The translations under genes and the position numbers were made by a program. This document shows, one piece after another, positions 1 through 8,452 of a stretch of DNA of 43,610 bases (position 1 is its first letter; each line of letters starts with the position of its first letter). Below the pieces are notes generated by a model. The model searched no databases. It was not told the origin of the DNA and worked only from the letters and a program-made list of their open reading frames with translations. Source of the DNA: Dendronalium phyllosphericum CENA369 (GTDB lineage Bacteria > Cyanobacteriota > Cyanobacteriia > Cyanobacteriales > Nostocaceae); the NCBI RefSeq assembly GCF_016056275.1, contig NZ_JAECZA010000217.1, positions 1 to 43,610 of the forward strand. The letters run 5' to 3'.

Positions 1-132
1 GATAATTTCTTGAGCGTGAGTTCCCAATAGCCGATTAATTTGTTCTACTAGATTCATCTCATCACAGATGCCTGCGACTATGCCGCAGTGGTCAATATCC
101 TGTACCCTAATATCTAATGGTGATGCTGTCAT
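1..132 (-). CDS. IS1634-type (DUF4277) transposase, N-terminal fragment
   Basis: Reading the minus strand from the ATG at 130-132 gives 44 codons open to the window edge. The peptide (MTASPLDIRVQDID, then GIVAGICDEMNLVEQIN) matches the N-terminal DUF4277 region of IS1634/IS4-related cyanobacterial transposases, which begins with a conserved D-H-x-G-x-V-A-G-x-x-D pattern. The DDE catalytic core would lie outside the window. The gene points away from the NTPase gene that begins at 198. Family call comes from recognition of the motif, so a related DUF4277 element is the main alternative. Whether the element is intact cannot be seen. Confidence 0.72.
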   Translation of the reverse strand, partial: MTASPLDIRVQDIDHCGIVAGICDEMNLVEQINRLLGTHAQEII

Positions 133-180
133 GCTTCTAAAATGCAGCATTTAGCTCATTTTCAAAAATACAGCATTTAC
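133..180. mobile_element. Likely terminal region of the IS element
   Basis: Between the transposase start codon and the end of the NTPase gene there are two direct copies of CAGCATTTA at 145-153 and 171-179. Repeated subterminal motifs at the 5' side of a transposase gene are what an IS end usually looks like, so I place the element boundary at about 179-180. The other end is outside the window, so neither the inverted repeat nor a target duplication can be confirmed. Confidence 0.4.
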
Positions 181-197
181 GAGCGCACCTGCGGAAT

Positions 198-1754
198 CTA
201 GGATCTTACTGAACACTGCTGTCCATAACCGAAGAAAATCACCATCCCGAAGCCGAAAGCGGCTATCAATACCCAACTGAATACCCCGACAAAAAATAAT
301 CTTTGCAGTCTGGCGGCTTTTTGCTCTTGAACCAGTCTGGCTTTCACTTCCTTAGCGCGTTCGGCTTCTAACCATGTCTCAACTTCTCGGCGATCGCATT
401 CTTGGCTAGCAGCTAAAAACTGATAATCCACATCGCTCAAACTTTTGCCCTGCGACCAAGCTAAAGCCTCCAATAAGGCAGTTCCGCGCAAAAGTCGTGA
501 ATAGTCACAGTGCTTGGAAGCTACCCAAGCATTTAAGGCTTGAGAGTAAGGACGCAGTTTCGCCAATTGTTTTTCTACCCAAGCTTGGTTGAAAACCTCT
601 TGATAAATGCGATTTTTGACAATCAATTGCCCGTGGTGCTTAGTCACCAACCCTGACAACAACAGCTCGATTTGTTCTTCTCCATCATCAACAGATACCT
701 GAGTTCCCTGTAAAATTTGCTGGTATAGTCCTAGTAAACCACCAGCACGTTGCTCGTTTCTTAAGAGGCGATCGCGGATTGTCTTCAAATGCTCTGGTTC
801 ATCATTAGCTTCCCAATTCTCTAGGATGTGCGTTTGTACTAGCTTTTCGAGAATCAACGAGGGAAATTGATAATAAAAACTGATGAGATGGTAATTAACG
901 ATTGGTAAATGGTCGTCCAACTTGTAACGCTCATCTGCTTCTAGAGTTCTATGTTCCTCAATATCCTTGTTGCCACTATTTCTTTCCTGCACGACTATTT
1001 GACATAGCTTTTGGGTGAGAAACGGCTGTCCACTCGTCCAAGCCAAAATTTCTTTCAGAACTGCCATCGGATTAGCTACTTTACCTTCTAAACCCGCTGC
1101 TAATGGCTGCACTTCTGACAAACTAAAGCCCTCCAGAACAATAGATGTACCGATATTAAAAGGGGTACAGTTGCGATCGGCAATCAAATCTGAAGGCGTT
1201 GCCACACCAAACAGCGCCCAGGTGAGGCGGTTATATTCGGGGTTTTCTGCTCGCTGATTGTAGCAAGACCGAATCAAAGTAAAAAAATCAACAACTGGAA
1301 AATTCAGACCGAGAACGCTATCAATTTCATCAACAAAAATAAAGATTTTTTCAGTTTGCAGTTGAACTAACAAAATGTCTTCTACAAACTGGCTTAATCG
1401 CTGTAGTGCCGATAAATCTTCTCGCTCTGACCACCAAGCTTTTAAATTAACTTTACCAAAAAGATTGAAGCTCCTTAATAAATCAACAACTATACCCTTG
1501 TACCACTGCGAAGGCGTAATATTGCCGTTACCAATTCTGGTCATATCGATAGAGGCGCAACTGTAACCTGCTTGTTCTAATCTATGCCTCGTTCGTAACC
1601 GCAAGCTAGACTTGCCCATTTGCCTAGAGCTAAACACATAACAAAACTCGCCCCGCATCAAAGCATTATAAAGTTCTTGGTCAGCTTGCCGTTCTACATA
1701 GCTAGGTGCTTCTACTTTCAGGCTACCGCCGATTTGATATTCATATTGATTCAT
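198..1754 (-). CDS. AAA-like (AAA_35-type) NTPase with C-terminal membrane helix, probably truncated
   Basis: The 518-residue product has an AAA-like/STAND-type NTPase domain over roughly residues 10-330. The Walker A is FSSRQMGKSS (41-50) and the Walker B is IFIFVDEID (about 137-145). A charged linker follows, then one hydrophobic helix at about 484-510. Relatives in filamentous cyanobacteria usually continue past this helix into WD40 or other repeats; here the ORF stops 8-9 residues after it, close to an IS end. It is 42 bp downstream of a second NTPase of the same general family on the same strand, so the two are probably co-transcribed. Family knowledge suggests a role in signalling or biological conflict, but substrate and partner cannot be inferred. 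Confidence 0.75.
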   Translation of the reverse strand: MNQYEYQIGGSLKVEAPSYVERQADQELYNALMRGEFCYVFSSRQMGKSSLRLRTRHRLEQAGYSCASIDMTRIGNGNITPSQWYKGIVVDLLRSFNLFGKVNLKAWWSEREDLSALQRLSQFVEDILLVQLQTEKIFIFVDEIDSVLGLNFPVVDFFTLIRSCYNQRAENPEYNRLTWALFGVATPSDLIADRNCTPFNIGTSIVLEGFSLSEVQPLAAGLEGKVANPMAVLKEILAWTSGQPFLTQKLCQIVVQERNSGNKDIEEHRTLEADERYKLDDHLPIVNYHLISFYYQFPSLILEKLVQTHILENWEANDEPEHLKTIRDRLLRNEQRAGGLLGLYQQILQGTQVSVDDGEEQIELLLSGLVTKHHGQLIVKNRIYQEVFNQAWVEKQLAKLRPYSQALNAWVASKHCDYSRLLRGTALLEALAWSQGKSLSDVDYQFLAASQECDRREVETWLEAERAKEVKARLVQEQKAARLQRLFFVGVFSWVLIAAFGFGMVIFFGYGQQCSVRS

Positions 1755-1796
1755 CTGCTTCGCCCATTTATAGCAAAGTGTTGAGTGCTGAATTCT

Positions 1797-3251
1797 TTAA
1801 CCCAATTGTTCGCGGAAATACAGTCGATACAACTCACAACTGGGCACTGCTTGATTTCCTTCAAGTTTTACCAATCCCATGCTTTCTAGTTTATAGGCGG
1901 CGATCGCTTCTAGTGGCACGCTTGTTGGAGATGTTACTACTTTTTTGAGTGCTGCTTTCAGTTCGGGATGGGTTTGCAGATTTGCTAAATGATGCCGCAG
2001 GTAGTTGCTATAAATTCCTGCTATCGTAGGGGCAGTTTCTAATAACTGCTCTAGGCTTAATTCTTGTCGTACCAAATGATAAAGAGCAAGACGTACTAAA
2101 TAAGGATGACCGCCAATCATCGCTACTAGTAAAGCCAGTTTTTTCGCTCCAGCTTCGCCTTCAGCCCAAGCCAGTCCATGACGTAATGCCAAGTCCTGCA
2201 CTTGCTCTAAACTAAATTCTGGTAACTTAATCGGTAGACCGACGTTAAAAGGCGATTGATTGATATCTAAAGGGATATAAGCTTCAGTGGCATGAACTAC
2301 TAGTAATCGGAGTTTTTGCCAAATTTCTAGTTCGGAAGCGTCTTCGTACCAGGAGCGTAGTAGTGGGAGAAAGTCACCAGAGATTTCTGGATATTCAAAA
2401 ATCCGATTAACTTCATCTAGAGCTAAAACTACCGGACAGTCGATTTCCTGCAACACATAGCTTTGTAAATATAATGTGCAGCTGACTTTACTACCAATGT
2501 CCTCATCCCAATACTCGTGTAGTTTTGGCTCTAGGTTCAACTGTCGGCTGACATTGGCACAAAACCAGCGTAAAAATTTTTCTAAGCTCGTGAAAACTTG
2601 ACTATCTGCCCGCTGTAAACTGATTTGTACAGTATGTAACCCACTTTGTCTAGCATGAGTAAGAATTCTTTGCATCAGGGAAGTTTTCCCCGTTTGGCTG
2701 GGTGCTTTGATGCGGATCAGGCTTCCAGGTTTATTAATTTCAGCAAAGGTGCGTTCTTCAATTGGCGGACGTTCGATATAAAAGCTGGAGTTGAGCGGAA
2801 CAGAGCCACTGGGAATTTCTAAATAGTCGGGGTTGAGGAGGACGGATTTTTTCTCTTCTTGTATCTTCGTCACCACAGGTAACTCTGATATGTCATTGCC
2901 ATTGTCCTTAAACAGAAGCCCAATCTCTCCGATACTGGTTGATGGCTGATGCTGCTGCAAGACTGCTGTTTGTACGTGCTGCTGCTTTGTTTGGCGGATA
3001 CTAATTTGCGATCGCCGCCGCAAAACTGACCTAAAATTACTTTTTGTGACTTCTTCCTCCAAAGCATGTGACAGTAACTTCCATAACTTAGAACCAACAT
3101 CTTTGATGTAATTGGCATCATAGCCTGAGCTTTCTGCTATCTCTGGATAAGTTTGCCCTTCCCAAGCTTTGCGAAAGACTAACTCCTGAACGTCATTTAA
3201 GCTTTGTTCAAGAAACGTATCTAAAATAACTAATGCATCTTCAAGATTCAT
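1797..3251 (-). CDS. HTH (VMAP-type N-terminal domain) plus AAA-like NTPase
   Basis: The product is 484 residues. Residues 1-80 form a helical/HTH segment (AWEGQTYPEIAESSGYDANY) typical of the N-terminal 'vWA-MoxR-associated' HTH found on many cyanobacterial STAND, WD40 and NTPase proteins. After a Q-rich linker comes an AAA_35-like NTPase domain at about 150-440, with Walker A APSQTGKTS (183-191) and Walker B VVLALDEVN (about 274-282). A winged-helix-like tail follows. No membrane segment or C-terminal repeat array is seen. The N-terminal module is thought to recruit effectors or partners in NTPase-controlled conflict systems. It is the first gene of a probable two-gene unit with the NTPase at 198-1754. 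Confidence 0.78.
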   Translation of the reverse strand: MNLEDALVILDTFLEQSLNDVQELVFRKAWEGQTYPEIAESSGYDANYIKDVGSKLWKLLSHALEEEVTKSNFRSVLRRRSQISIRQTKQQHVQTAVLQQHQPSTSIGEIGLLFKDNGNDISELPVVTKIQEEKKSVLLNPDYLEIPSGSVPLNSSFYIERPPIEERTFAEINKPGSLIRIKAPSQTGKTSLMQRILTHARQSGLHTVQISLQRADSQVFTSLEKFLRWFCANVSRQLNLEPKLHEYWDEDIGSKVSCTLYLQSYVLQEIDCPVVLALDEVNRIFEYPEISGDFLPLLRSWYEDASELEIWQKLRLLVVHATEAYIPLDINQSPFNVGLPIKLPEFSLEQVQDLALRHGLAWAEGEAGAKKLALLVAMIGGHPYLVRLALYHLVRQELSLEQLLETAPTIAGIYSNYLRHHLANLQTHPELKAALKKVVTSPTSVPLEAIAAYKLESMGLVKLEGNQAVPSCELYRLYFREQLG

Positions 3252-3555
3252 TTTTAAAAAGAGAAATAAACTTTGTTTTAGATATGACTTTAACGGACTT
3301 TTTACTACTTTTTTCGTTATTTACTTAAATTTAATAGTCTTATGTTTTGCACTGATGAAATAATTGTCTATTTTGCAACTAAGTAAAGAAATTAAAGGTG
3401 TTTATCCAACAACATAACGATACAAAAGGTTAATCTCTCCTTATTCAACTTCAACAATGTATTATCTGCAAAAAAGCTATGCATGTATGGCATTATTTTA
3501 AGTATAATAACTTAAAAACATTTACTTAAGTTTGTTAAATTGTATACTTTAGATA

Positions 3556-3660
3556 ATAGCTGTCAAATGGTGTCTGGGGAGTATCCAAATTTTGTTTCTT
3601 TAACTCGCTTGCCTCACCCAAAACCTTCCCTACTTGCAGCTATCTAATAGCTGCATTTTT
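3556..3660 (+). ncRNA. Possible small RNA with its own terminator
   Basis: A sigma70-like -10 (TATACT, about 3542-3547) sits in an AT-rich context. About 85-90 bp downstream is a perfect 9-bp stem, TGCAGCTAT/ATAGCTGCA with a 3-nt loop (3635-3655), followed by a run of T. The stretch between is less AT-rich than its surroundings and has no ORF. No + strand gene upstream would need this terminator, because the neighbouring genes are on the minus strand. It does not match Yfr1, 6S or other cyanobacterial RNAs that I know by sequence. The transcript start is a guess. Confidence 0.35.
3635..3660 (+). terminator. Rho-independent-type hairpin in the 3.6-kb gap
   Basis: The sequence is TGCAGCTAT, loop CTA, ATAGCTGCA, then TTTTT. 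The stem is perfect and the T-run lies on the + strand. Confidence 0.5.
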
Positions 3661-3986
3661 ATAAATATTGATACAACTTATTTAAAACAATACCAAAAGC
3701 ATTGACATAGTGAATATAGATTTAATCAAGCATCCAGCAAATAGCTTGCCATGATAAATATTTGGTGAAGAGTGCTGCGATCGCATGATATTACCATCAC
3801 GATAAAATCAATCCATCCAATTTCTAGTTTTTATTTCTTATTTAATACCAAATTATTTAACAATTTATACTTCCATAATGTGATTGCAAGATATGTTGTT
3901 CTGCACTCATATTTACTTTCTGTAGTTACTCATTTCAGCTTCTACAGTTAATATTCCCAACCAAGCAAGCTACATGAAACATCATC

Positions 3987-4520
3987 TTACAAATCAATAA
4001 TAAAACTATTTCGTAGATGAAAATCAGCTTTTGTACCTTGGTGAGTTAATGCCCAGTAAGTCACTTCATCGTCTTTGTGTTTGATGACAGTAGTGATGGC
4101 AACTTCTAAGTTTTGGTCTTTTGAGACAATTTTATTCAAATCGACATCCAAAGCAAGTGTTAAACTCTCAGATTGATTTTGGACGCTAAATGGAAGTGTT
4201 ATAAAAGCTGTTTCTTCTTGCATTCCTTGACGATAATCATCAAAGCGATAGACATTCCAATGTCCACTAGGAGAAAGGTTAAATTCCCAATATTGTTGGG
4301 AATTCTTGATGCTAATGAAGAACTCAAAGCATGTATTTTCCCAAAGTTGATGCTTTCGTGCTGGTGAGTTTGCAGGTGGGGTAATAACGACTTGTTTTAA
4401 GTCGCCCGACAATGTGTAATGAATGACAAGTGTATTAGCATGTCGGGCGATATTGCCTGTAATTTTCAAATTAGCTAAAGACTCTGCCGGGAAGGGTTGC
4501 AGAGAAAATGTCTGGCTCAT
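3987..4520 (-). CDS. DOMON-like domain protein
   Basis: The 177-residue protein lacks a signal peptide. It resembles the cytoplasmic 'DOMON-like' beta-sandwich family common in cyanobacteria and proteobacteria. Recognisable features are the LWENTCFEFFI segment (about 59-69), the aromatic YWEFNLSPSGHWNVYRFDDYR stretch (about 77-97, a little over 20 residues, not all conserved) and a C-terminal FHLRNSFI. Such domains bind heme or sugars in other contexts; the ligand here is unknown. Its ATG overlaps the stop of the upstream kinase gene (ATGA), so translation is probably coupled. The pairing hints at carbohydrate handling, which is inference. Confidence 0.7.
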   Translation of the reverse strand: MSQTFSLQPFPAESLANLKITGNIARHANTLVIHYTLSGDLKQVVITPPANSPARKHQLWENTCFEFFISIKNSQQYWEFNLSPSGHWNVYRFDDYRQGMQEETAFITLPFSVQNQSESLTLALDVDLNKIVSKDQNLEVAITTVIKHKDDEVTYWALTHQGTKADFHLRNSFIIDL

Positions 4521-5641
4521 TTCATATCCTGGATAATAGAACGAATCTTTGTTTCTTGGGATTCGATGCTTTCGGTAAGCTTGAATTGGACTAGTGCCCT
4601 TTCAAGGTTGTGTTCTGGATGCTTAATTTTAAAGTAGACATTTCCGGCTAAATAATCAGCAAAAAATCGCAATCCTAACTCAAAGGCGATGAGACGAATG
4701 GCATCGTACATGTATGCATAGTCATTCTCGGTGAGAAATGCCTTAGCTACGGAAAGATACCCTTCTAAGATAGCCTGACATAAATCGGTATCAAAATAGA
4801 CACTTTCCCAATTCTCGGTTTCTTCGCCAGCAGGATTGCAGCCCGATCGCAGACAATCGCCAATATCGTAATGTACCAGACCTGGCTTAACGGTGTCGAG
4901 GTCGATGACGCTAACAGCTTGTTGAGTAGCGGTATCAAACATGACATTATTAATTTTAGGATCGCCGTGCATTAGGCGTAACGGTAGCCGACCTTCAGCT
5001 TTAGCATTTTCTAAAATATGTGCAAAGGTTTGGCGATCGCGAACAAATTGCAAACCATAATTTAGTTCTGGTGACTTAGCTACACTAGTTTTTGGCAGTA
5101 CTTCTTCGTAGTGTTGTAGATAAAACGGTGTAATATGAAACCCCTCCAAAGTATCGGCAAGTTTTTCTGGAGGTAGATCGCTAATCAGATTGTGGAACAT
5201 CCCCAGAGCATAACCGATTTCTTGGGCGTGGGAGCGATCGTGCATTCTGTCAAAAGACTGCGAGCCTTCAATGAAGCTAATCGCGCGCCAGAATGACCCT
5301 TGAGCATCCCGCCAATGGTCTTGAGCATCTTGAGTCAACAACACGCGCGGCACTTCCCAGCGGCGAGTCAGAGGAGTGATTTGTAAACGTTTGCGAACAT
5401 GCTCGGTAAAGGTACACATATTCTGCATGATCAGTTGAGGCTGACGAAATACCTGCGTATTGATGCGTTGCAGGACAAAATGCTGTTCTTTTGGAGAATC
5501 TAGAGAAACTAGGAAAGTGTCATTGATATTACCACTTCCAAATGCTTGAACGCTCTTAACTTTTCCCTGAAGCATGAATTGGTTGGCAATGGCAACTAGA
5601 TTGTCTGTAGCCTGTGTTTTGAGATTTTCTGTTATGTTCAT
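4517..5641 (-). CDS. NahK/APH-family phosphotransferase (probable sugar kinase)
   Basis: The 374-residue protein has an aminoglycoside-phosphotransferase/choline-kinase fold. A glycine-containing lobe (FGSGNINDTFLV, about 35-46) is followed by the Brenner motif LMHGDPKINNVMFD (about 222-235), with catalytic Asp in HGD, and then the metal-binding VIDLDTVKPG (about 245-254). The H-G-D-P-K-x-x-N form and overall length fit N-acetylhexosamine 1-kinase (NahK)-like enzymes rather than antibiotic kinases, though the substrate cannot be fixed from sequence. It is translationally coupled by a 4-bp overlap to the DOMON-like gene. The ATG at 5639-5641 is the only good start. Confidence 0.75.
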   Translation of the reverse strand: MNITENLKTQATDNLVAIANQFMLQGKVKSVQAFGSGNINDTFLVSLDSPKEQHFVLQRINTQVFRQPQLIMQNMCTFTEHVRKRLQITPLTRRWEVPRVLLTQDAQDHWRDAQGSFWRAISFIEGSQSFDRMHDRSHAQEIGYALGMFHNLISDLPPEKLADTLEGFHITPFYLQHYEEVLPKTSVAKSPELNYGLQFVRDRQTFAHILENAKAEGRLPLRLMHGDPKINNVMFDTATQQAVSVIDLDTVKPGLVHYDIGDCLRSGCNPAGEETENWESVYFDTDLCQAILEGYLSVAKAFLTENDYAYMYDAIRLIAFELGLRFFADYLAGNVYFKIKHPEHNLERALVQFKLTESIESQETKIRSIIQDMK

Positions 5642-5962
5642 ATTTGACCTGCACTACTCCTCACGTAATTGCACTAAGGCAATAGGGGATATAGTAACCT
5701 AACTTGCACTGTAGGTCAGGTCTGTATATATAAAGCGTTAACAGAGTAGGGTGTATTGTCGATTATCATCTGCATCTGAGGGAACTAGGAGACATTGCCG
5801 AAGGCATCAACAATCTTTTTTACTGGCTATGAATAGTTGTTGCATTGTGCTTTAAATCACTTTCTCAGCCATAACTCAAAGTGGTAAAAGAATTGTTGTT
5901 GGATGATTGTCTCTACACAAGAGTCCAACGAGAGTTAATTTTTTACTGCTTAAGAGACTTTC
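5642..5962. other. Divergent promoter region, kinase and DUF2252 genes
   Basis: This 321-bp gap separates two divergently transcribed genes. A TATATA stretch at about 5726-5733 could be a -10 region. No ORF, RNA gene or strong hairpin was found. Confidence 0.4.
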
Positions 5963-7333
5963 ATGCCTAAATACATATCTGCAATCGTAGCTGTCTTCCT
6001 CTTAATTATCGGGTTTGCATCTACAATTCAAGCTGCAACTCCCCGTTCAACTTGGGTGGAAAATGAAATTTACCAATACAACCATCCGTTTGCATCACAA
6101 TTACCTCAAGAACTGGCAACGAAAATGCAAAAGATGGCAGCTAGTCCCTTCGCCTTTTATCGGGGGACGGCTCATATTTTTTATCGTGATATGCAAACCT
6201 TCCCAAATTCAGGATTTGTCAATTCTTCGACATCAGCCATCTGGTTAGAGGGAGATATGCATATGCAAAATCTGGGGGGAATGAGAGACAGCAACAGTAA
6301 CAACGTCTTTGACACCACTGACTTTGATGAAGGCTATCTTGGCCCCTACGTTTGGGATTTGCGACGGATGGCAGTCTCGATTCTTTTAGCAGCCAAAGAG
6401 AACGGAATCAGCTCTAGCGATGCTCAAGATATTGTGCGGAATTTCTTGGATGCTTACCTCAACAAAATGAGTGACTTTAAGGGAACCAACGATGAACTGT
6501 CATACCGTCTGGAATCAAGCAATACAAACGGCGTGGTCAAGGATTTGATTCAAGAGGCAGCAGGTAACAGTCGCTCTAGTTTGCTAAATAAGTACACGAT
6601 GCTAAATAGTAGCAATCGAGTTTTTCAGACAACTTCCCAACTCCAACCTGTATCTAGCAGTACTTATTCAGACATTGCTGGGGGTATGAGTAGCTATATC
6701 GCCTCAATTCCTAGCAGTAAGCGCTATAGCAATAGTTACTACACTCTAAAAGATATTCGTCTCAAATTAGGTTCGGGTACTGGTAGTCTTGGTAAGTATC
6801 GCTATTACTTGCTGATTGAAGGCCCAAGTTCCGCAACCGACGACGACCGGATTTTAGAGATGAAGCAACAAGGTACTAGCGCTGTGGCGATCGCCGCTCC
6901 AGGTCTTTTGCCAAGTTCAGTTTATAATAATCATGAAGGTGCAAGGGTGACAATTGCCACTAAAGCGATGCTTTCTAATACTGACCCATTACTTGGCTAT
7001 ACTACGGTCAGTAGCATTCCCTTTATGCTGCATGAAAAATCACCTTACCAAGTAGATTTTGACTATACTTTACTAACCACTAAGTCAAAGTTCATGGATG
7101 CAATGTCTTATGCAGGAAAGGTTGTGGCAAAGAACCATGCCATCTCTGATAAAGACTACGATACTGGAATTGTTCCTTACAGCGTTGATAAAGAAGTGAC
7201 TGATATCACTAGCGGTAATAAGACTGTATTCAAAGATGAGATAGTCAACTTTGCGCTAGACTATGCAACTCAAGTTGAGTACGACTACACCAGTTTCGTT
7301 AATGCTTACAACAGTGGAGTGACACTTTACTAA
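5963..7333 (+). CDS. Secreted DUF2252 family protein
   Basis: The 456-residue product begins with a clear signal peptide (hydrophobic core about 5-20, cleavage probably after IQA at 22-24). The rest matches DUF2252, a family with a protein-kinase-like fold. It shows the F-x-x-x-R-G signature (FAFYRG, 63-68), LEGDMHMQNLGG (95-106), which corresponds to the family's GDxHxxN, and DFDEGYLGPYVWDLRR (120-135), which matches its DFDE...WDLRR block. Length is normal for the family. Export is unusual for a kinase-like fold because ATP is scarce outside the cytoplasm; the activity is unknown. The gene stands alone with its own upstream region. Confidence 0.85.
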   Translation: MPKYISAIVAVFLLIIGFASTIQAATPRSTWVENEIYQYNHPFASQLPQELATKMQKMAASPFAFYRGTAHIFYRDMQTFPNSGFVNSSTSAIWLEGDMHMQNLGGMRDSNSNNVFDTTDFDEGYLGPYVWDLRRMAVSILLAAKENGISSSDAQDIVRNFLDAYLNKMSDFKGTNDELSYRLESSNTNGVVKDLIQEAAGNSRSSLLNKYTMLNSSNRVFQTTSQLQPVSSSTYSDIAGGMSSYIASIPSSKRYSNSYYTLKDIRLKLGSGTGSLGKYRYYLLIEGPSSATDDDRILEMKQQGTSAVAIAAPGLLPSSVYNNHEGARVTIATKAMLSNTDPLLGYTTVSSIPFMLHEKSPYQVDFDYTLLTTKSKFMDAMSYAGKVVAKNHAISDKDYDTGIVPYSVDKEVTDITSGNKTVFKDEIVNFALDYATQVEYDYTSFVNAYNSGVTLY

Positions 7334-7609
7334 ACTGAACTGTTTATTGCAATTATTGAATATGGGCAACAGCAATTAGCTGAGTGCGATCGCTCCTCAT
7401 GAGAATTGGGAAAGATTAAGCACCATAGTGATTTTATCCAAGTTGTTGGGATGGTGGGGAAGGGGGAGCGATCGCTATTTCCACATAGGTGCTTTAATTA
7501 CCCAATTAATAAAAAGATAAAAGAGATGATTTTGATTGCAGTTATGCAATTTTAAATGATTATTTCAAAAAATATGCCTAGCAAAATCATAATAAAGATA
7601 TTGCCAAAG

Positions 7610-8452
7610 CTAAGGAATGAAGCTATTTACGAGTTGTCTCAGTTGATTCCACTCTGGTAGCCATGTCCATGCTTGATCTGGCGATCTTTGAATTTCCTTT
7701 ACAATACGTTCTCGGAAAACAAATGGTTCTCCTAAGCCAAAACTACTTAAAGCAGATCTCATACCGCAGAGTAAGTCTTTCCCTGAAAAAAAGGTCAAGA
7801 AATACTCAAATCTGCGGCCACCAGGGCGACAATCTGGAAGTAATTGCTCAAACTTAGCCATAATATTATTTTCTTGGATTGTTTGATTTTGTAGATACTC
7901 CTGCATAATGCTTTGTATTTCTTGACGACAGTCTGCTTCTGCTAAGTGAATAGGAAAGGGATGTCTTCCAGTACCCCAACAATTTTTAAGTGGCAACAGC
8001 TTTTGTGGCCGAGAAAGCGACAAAGCTATTCTTGCAGCAGTGTATTCTGCAATTACTCTGGCAGAATTTTCCAGTGCTAGACGATATTGGTCAATTGGTG
8101 GTGCTTTTGCACCCAACGCACGGTATACAACTTCTGGGTCAATTAGATAATTTTCAATTTCCTTCCGTTCCCATGACCAGCCTATTTGTATGTTATTGTT
8201 ATTATCTTTTATTAGCCAGCTACGAGGGGTATTTGTAGGCACAGAGTCGTCTTCATTAAAGTCTCCATCCTTGATACCAGCAATAACAGAATTAGGAAGA
8301 AGTCTGTTCTGCCTAATGAATAGAATTTTTTGATCCAGACCATACTTACTACCACCGTATCTAGTTGTGCATACTCCCAAAAGTAAATTTAAAATAACTC
8401 GAATATCTGGACTATCCTTTCCTCCCTCACAGTACAAAATATCTACAGGCAC
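7610..8452 (-). CDS. TOPRIM/DUF4435-like putative nuclease (AriB-like)
   Basis: The 280-residue protein opens with a TOPRIM-type strand and acid, ILYCEGGKDSPD (5-16, Glu9). A D-x-D follows in AGIKDGDFN (58-66, Asp62/Asp64), and then ERKEIENYL (95-103), which resembles the 'h-x-x-E-N-Y-L' block of DUF4435 proteins. The start is GTG at 8450-8452, set by a strong GGAGG six bases upstream; it overlaps the ATPase gene by 10 bp, so translation is almost certainly coupled. Known ATPase+DUF4435 pairs include PARIS (AriA/AriB), in which AriB is the released toxic nuclease. Alternatives are other OLD-like split ATPase-TOPRIM systems. The domain call is from motifs only. Confidence 0.6.
   Translation of the reverse strand: MPVDILYCEGGKDSPDIRVILNLLLGVCTTRYGGSKYGLDQKILFIRQNRLLPNSVIAGIKDGDFNEDDSVPTNTPRSWLIKDNNNNIQIGWSWERKEIENYLIDPEVVYRALGAKAPPIDQYRLALENSARVIAEYTAARIALSLSRPQKLLPLKNCWGTGRHPFPIHLAEADCRQEIQSIMQEYLQNQTIQENNIMAKFEQLLPDCRPGGRRFEYFLTFFSGKDLLCGMRSALSSFGLGEPFVFRERIVKEIQRSPDQAWTWLPEWNQLRQLVNSFIP

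Larger units (their letters stand above)
3252..3986. other. AT-rich intergenic region, no protein gene
   Basis: These 735 bp are very AT-rich with stops in every frame. They contain the upstream region of the HTH-NTPase gene, an interrupted palindrome TTAAGT-ATAATA-ACTTAA around 3498-3515, and a promoter-plus-hairpin arrangement annotated separately as a possible small RNA. A HIP1-like site lies at about 3777-3784. I see no coding sequence. Confidence 0.6.

Noticed and set aside
5656-5664. ACTCCTCAC resembles the core of the Yfr1 small RNA
   Set aside because: Only 9 bases match; the flanking stem-loops and terminator of Yfr1 are absent.
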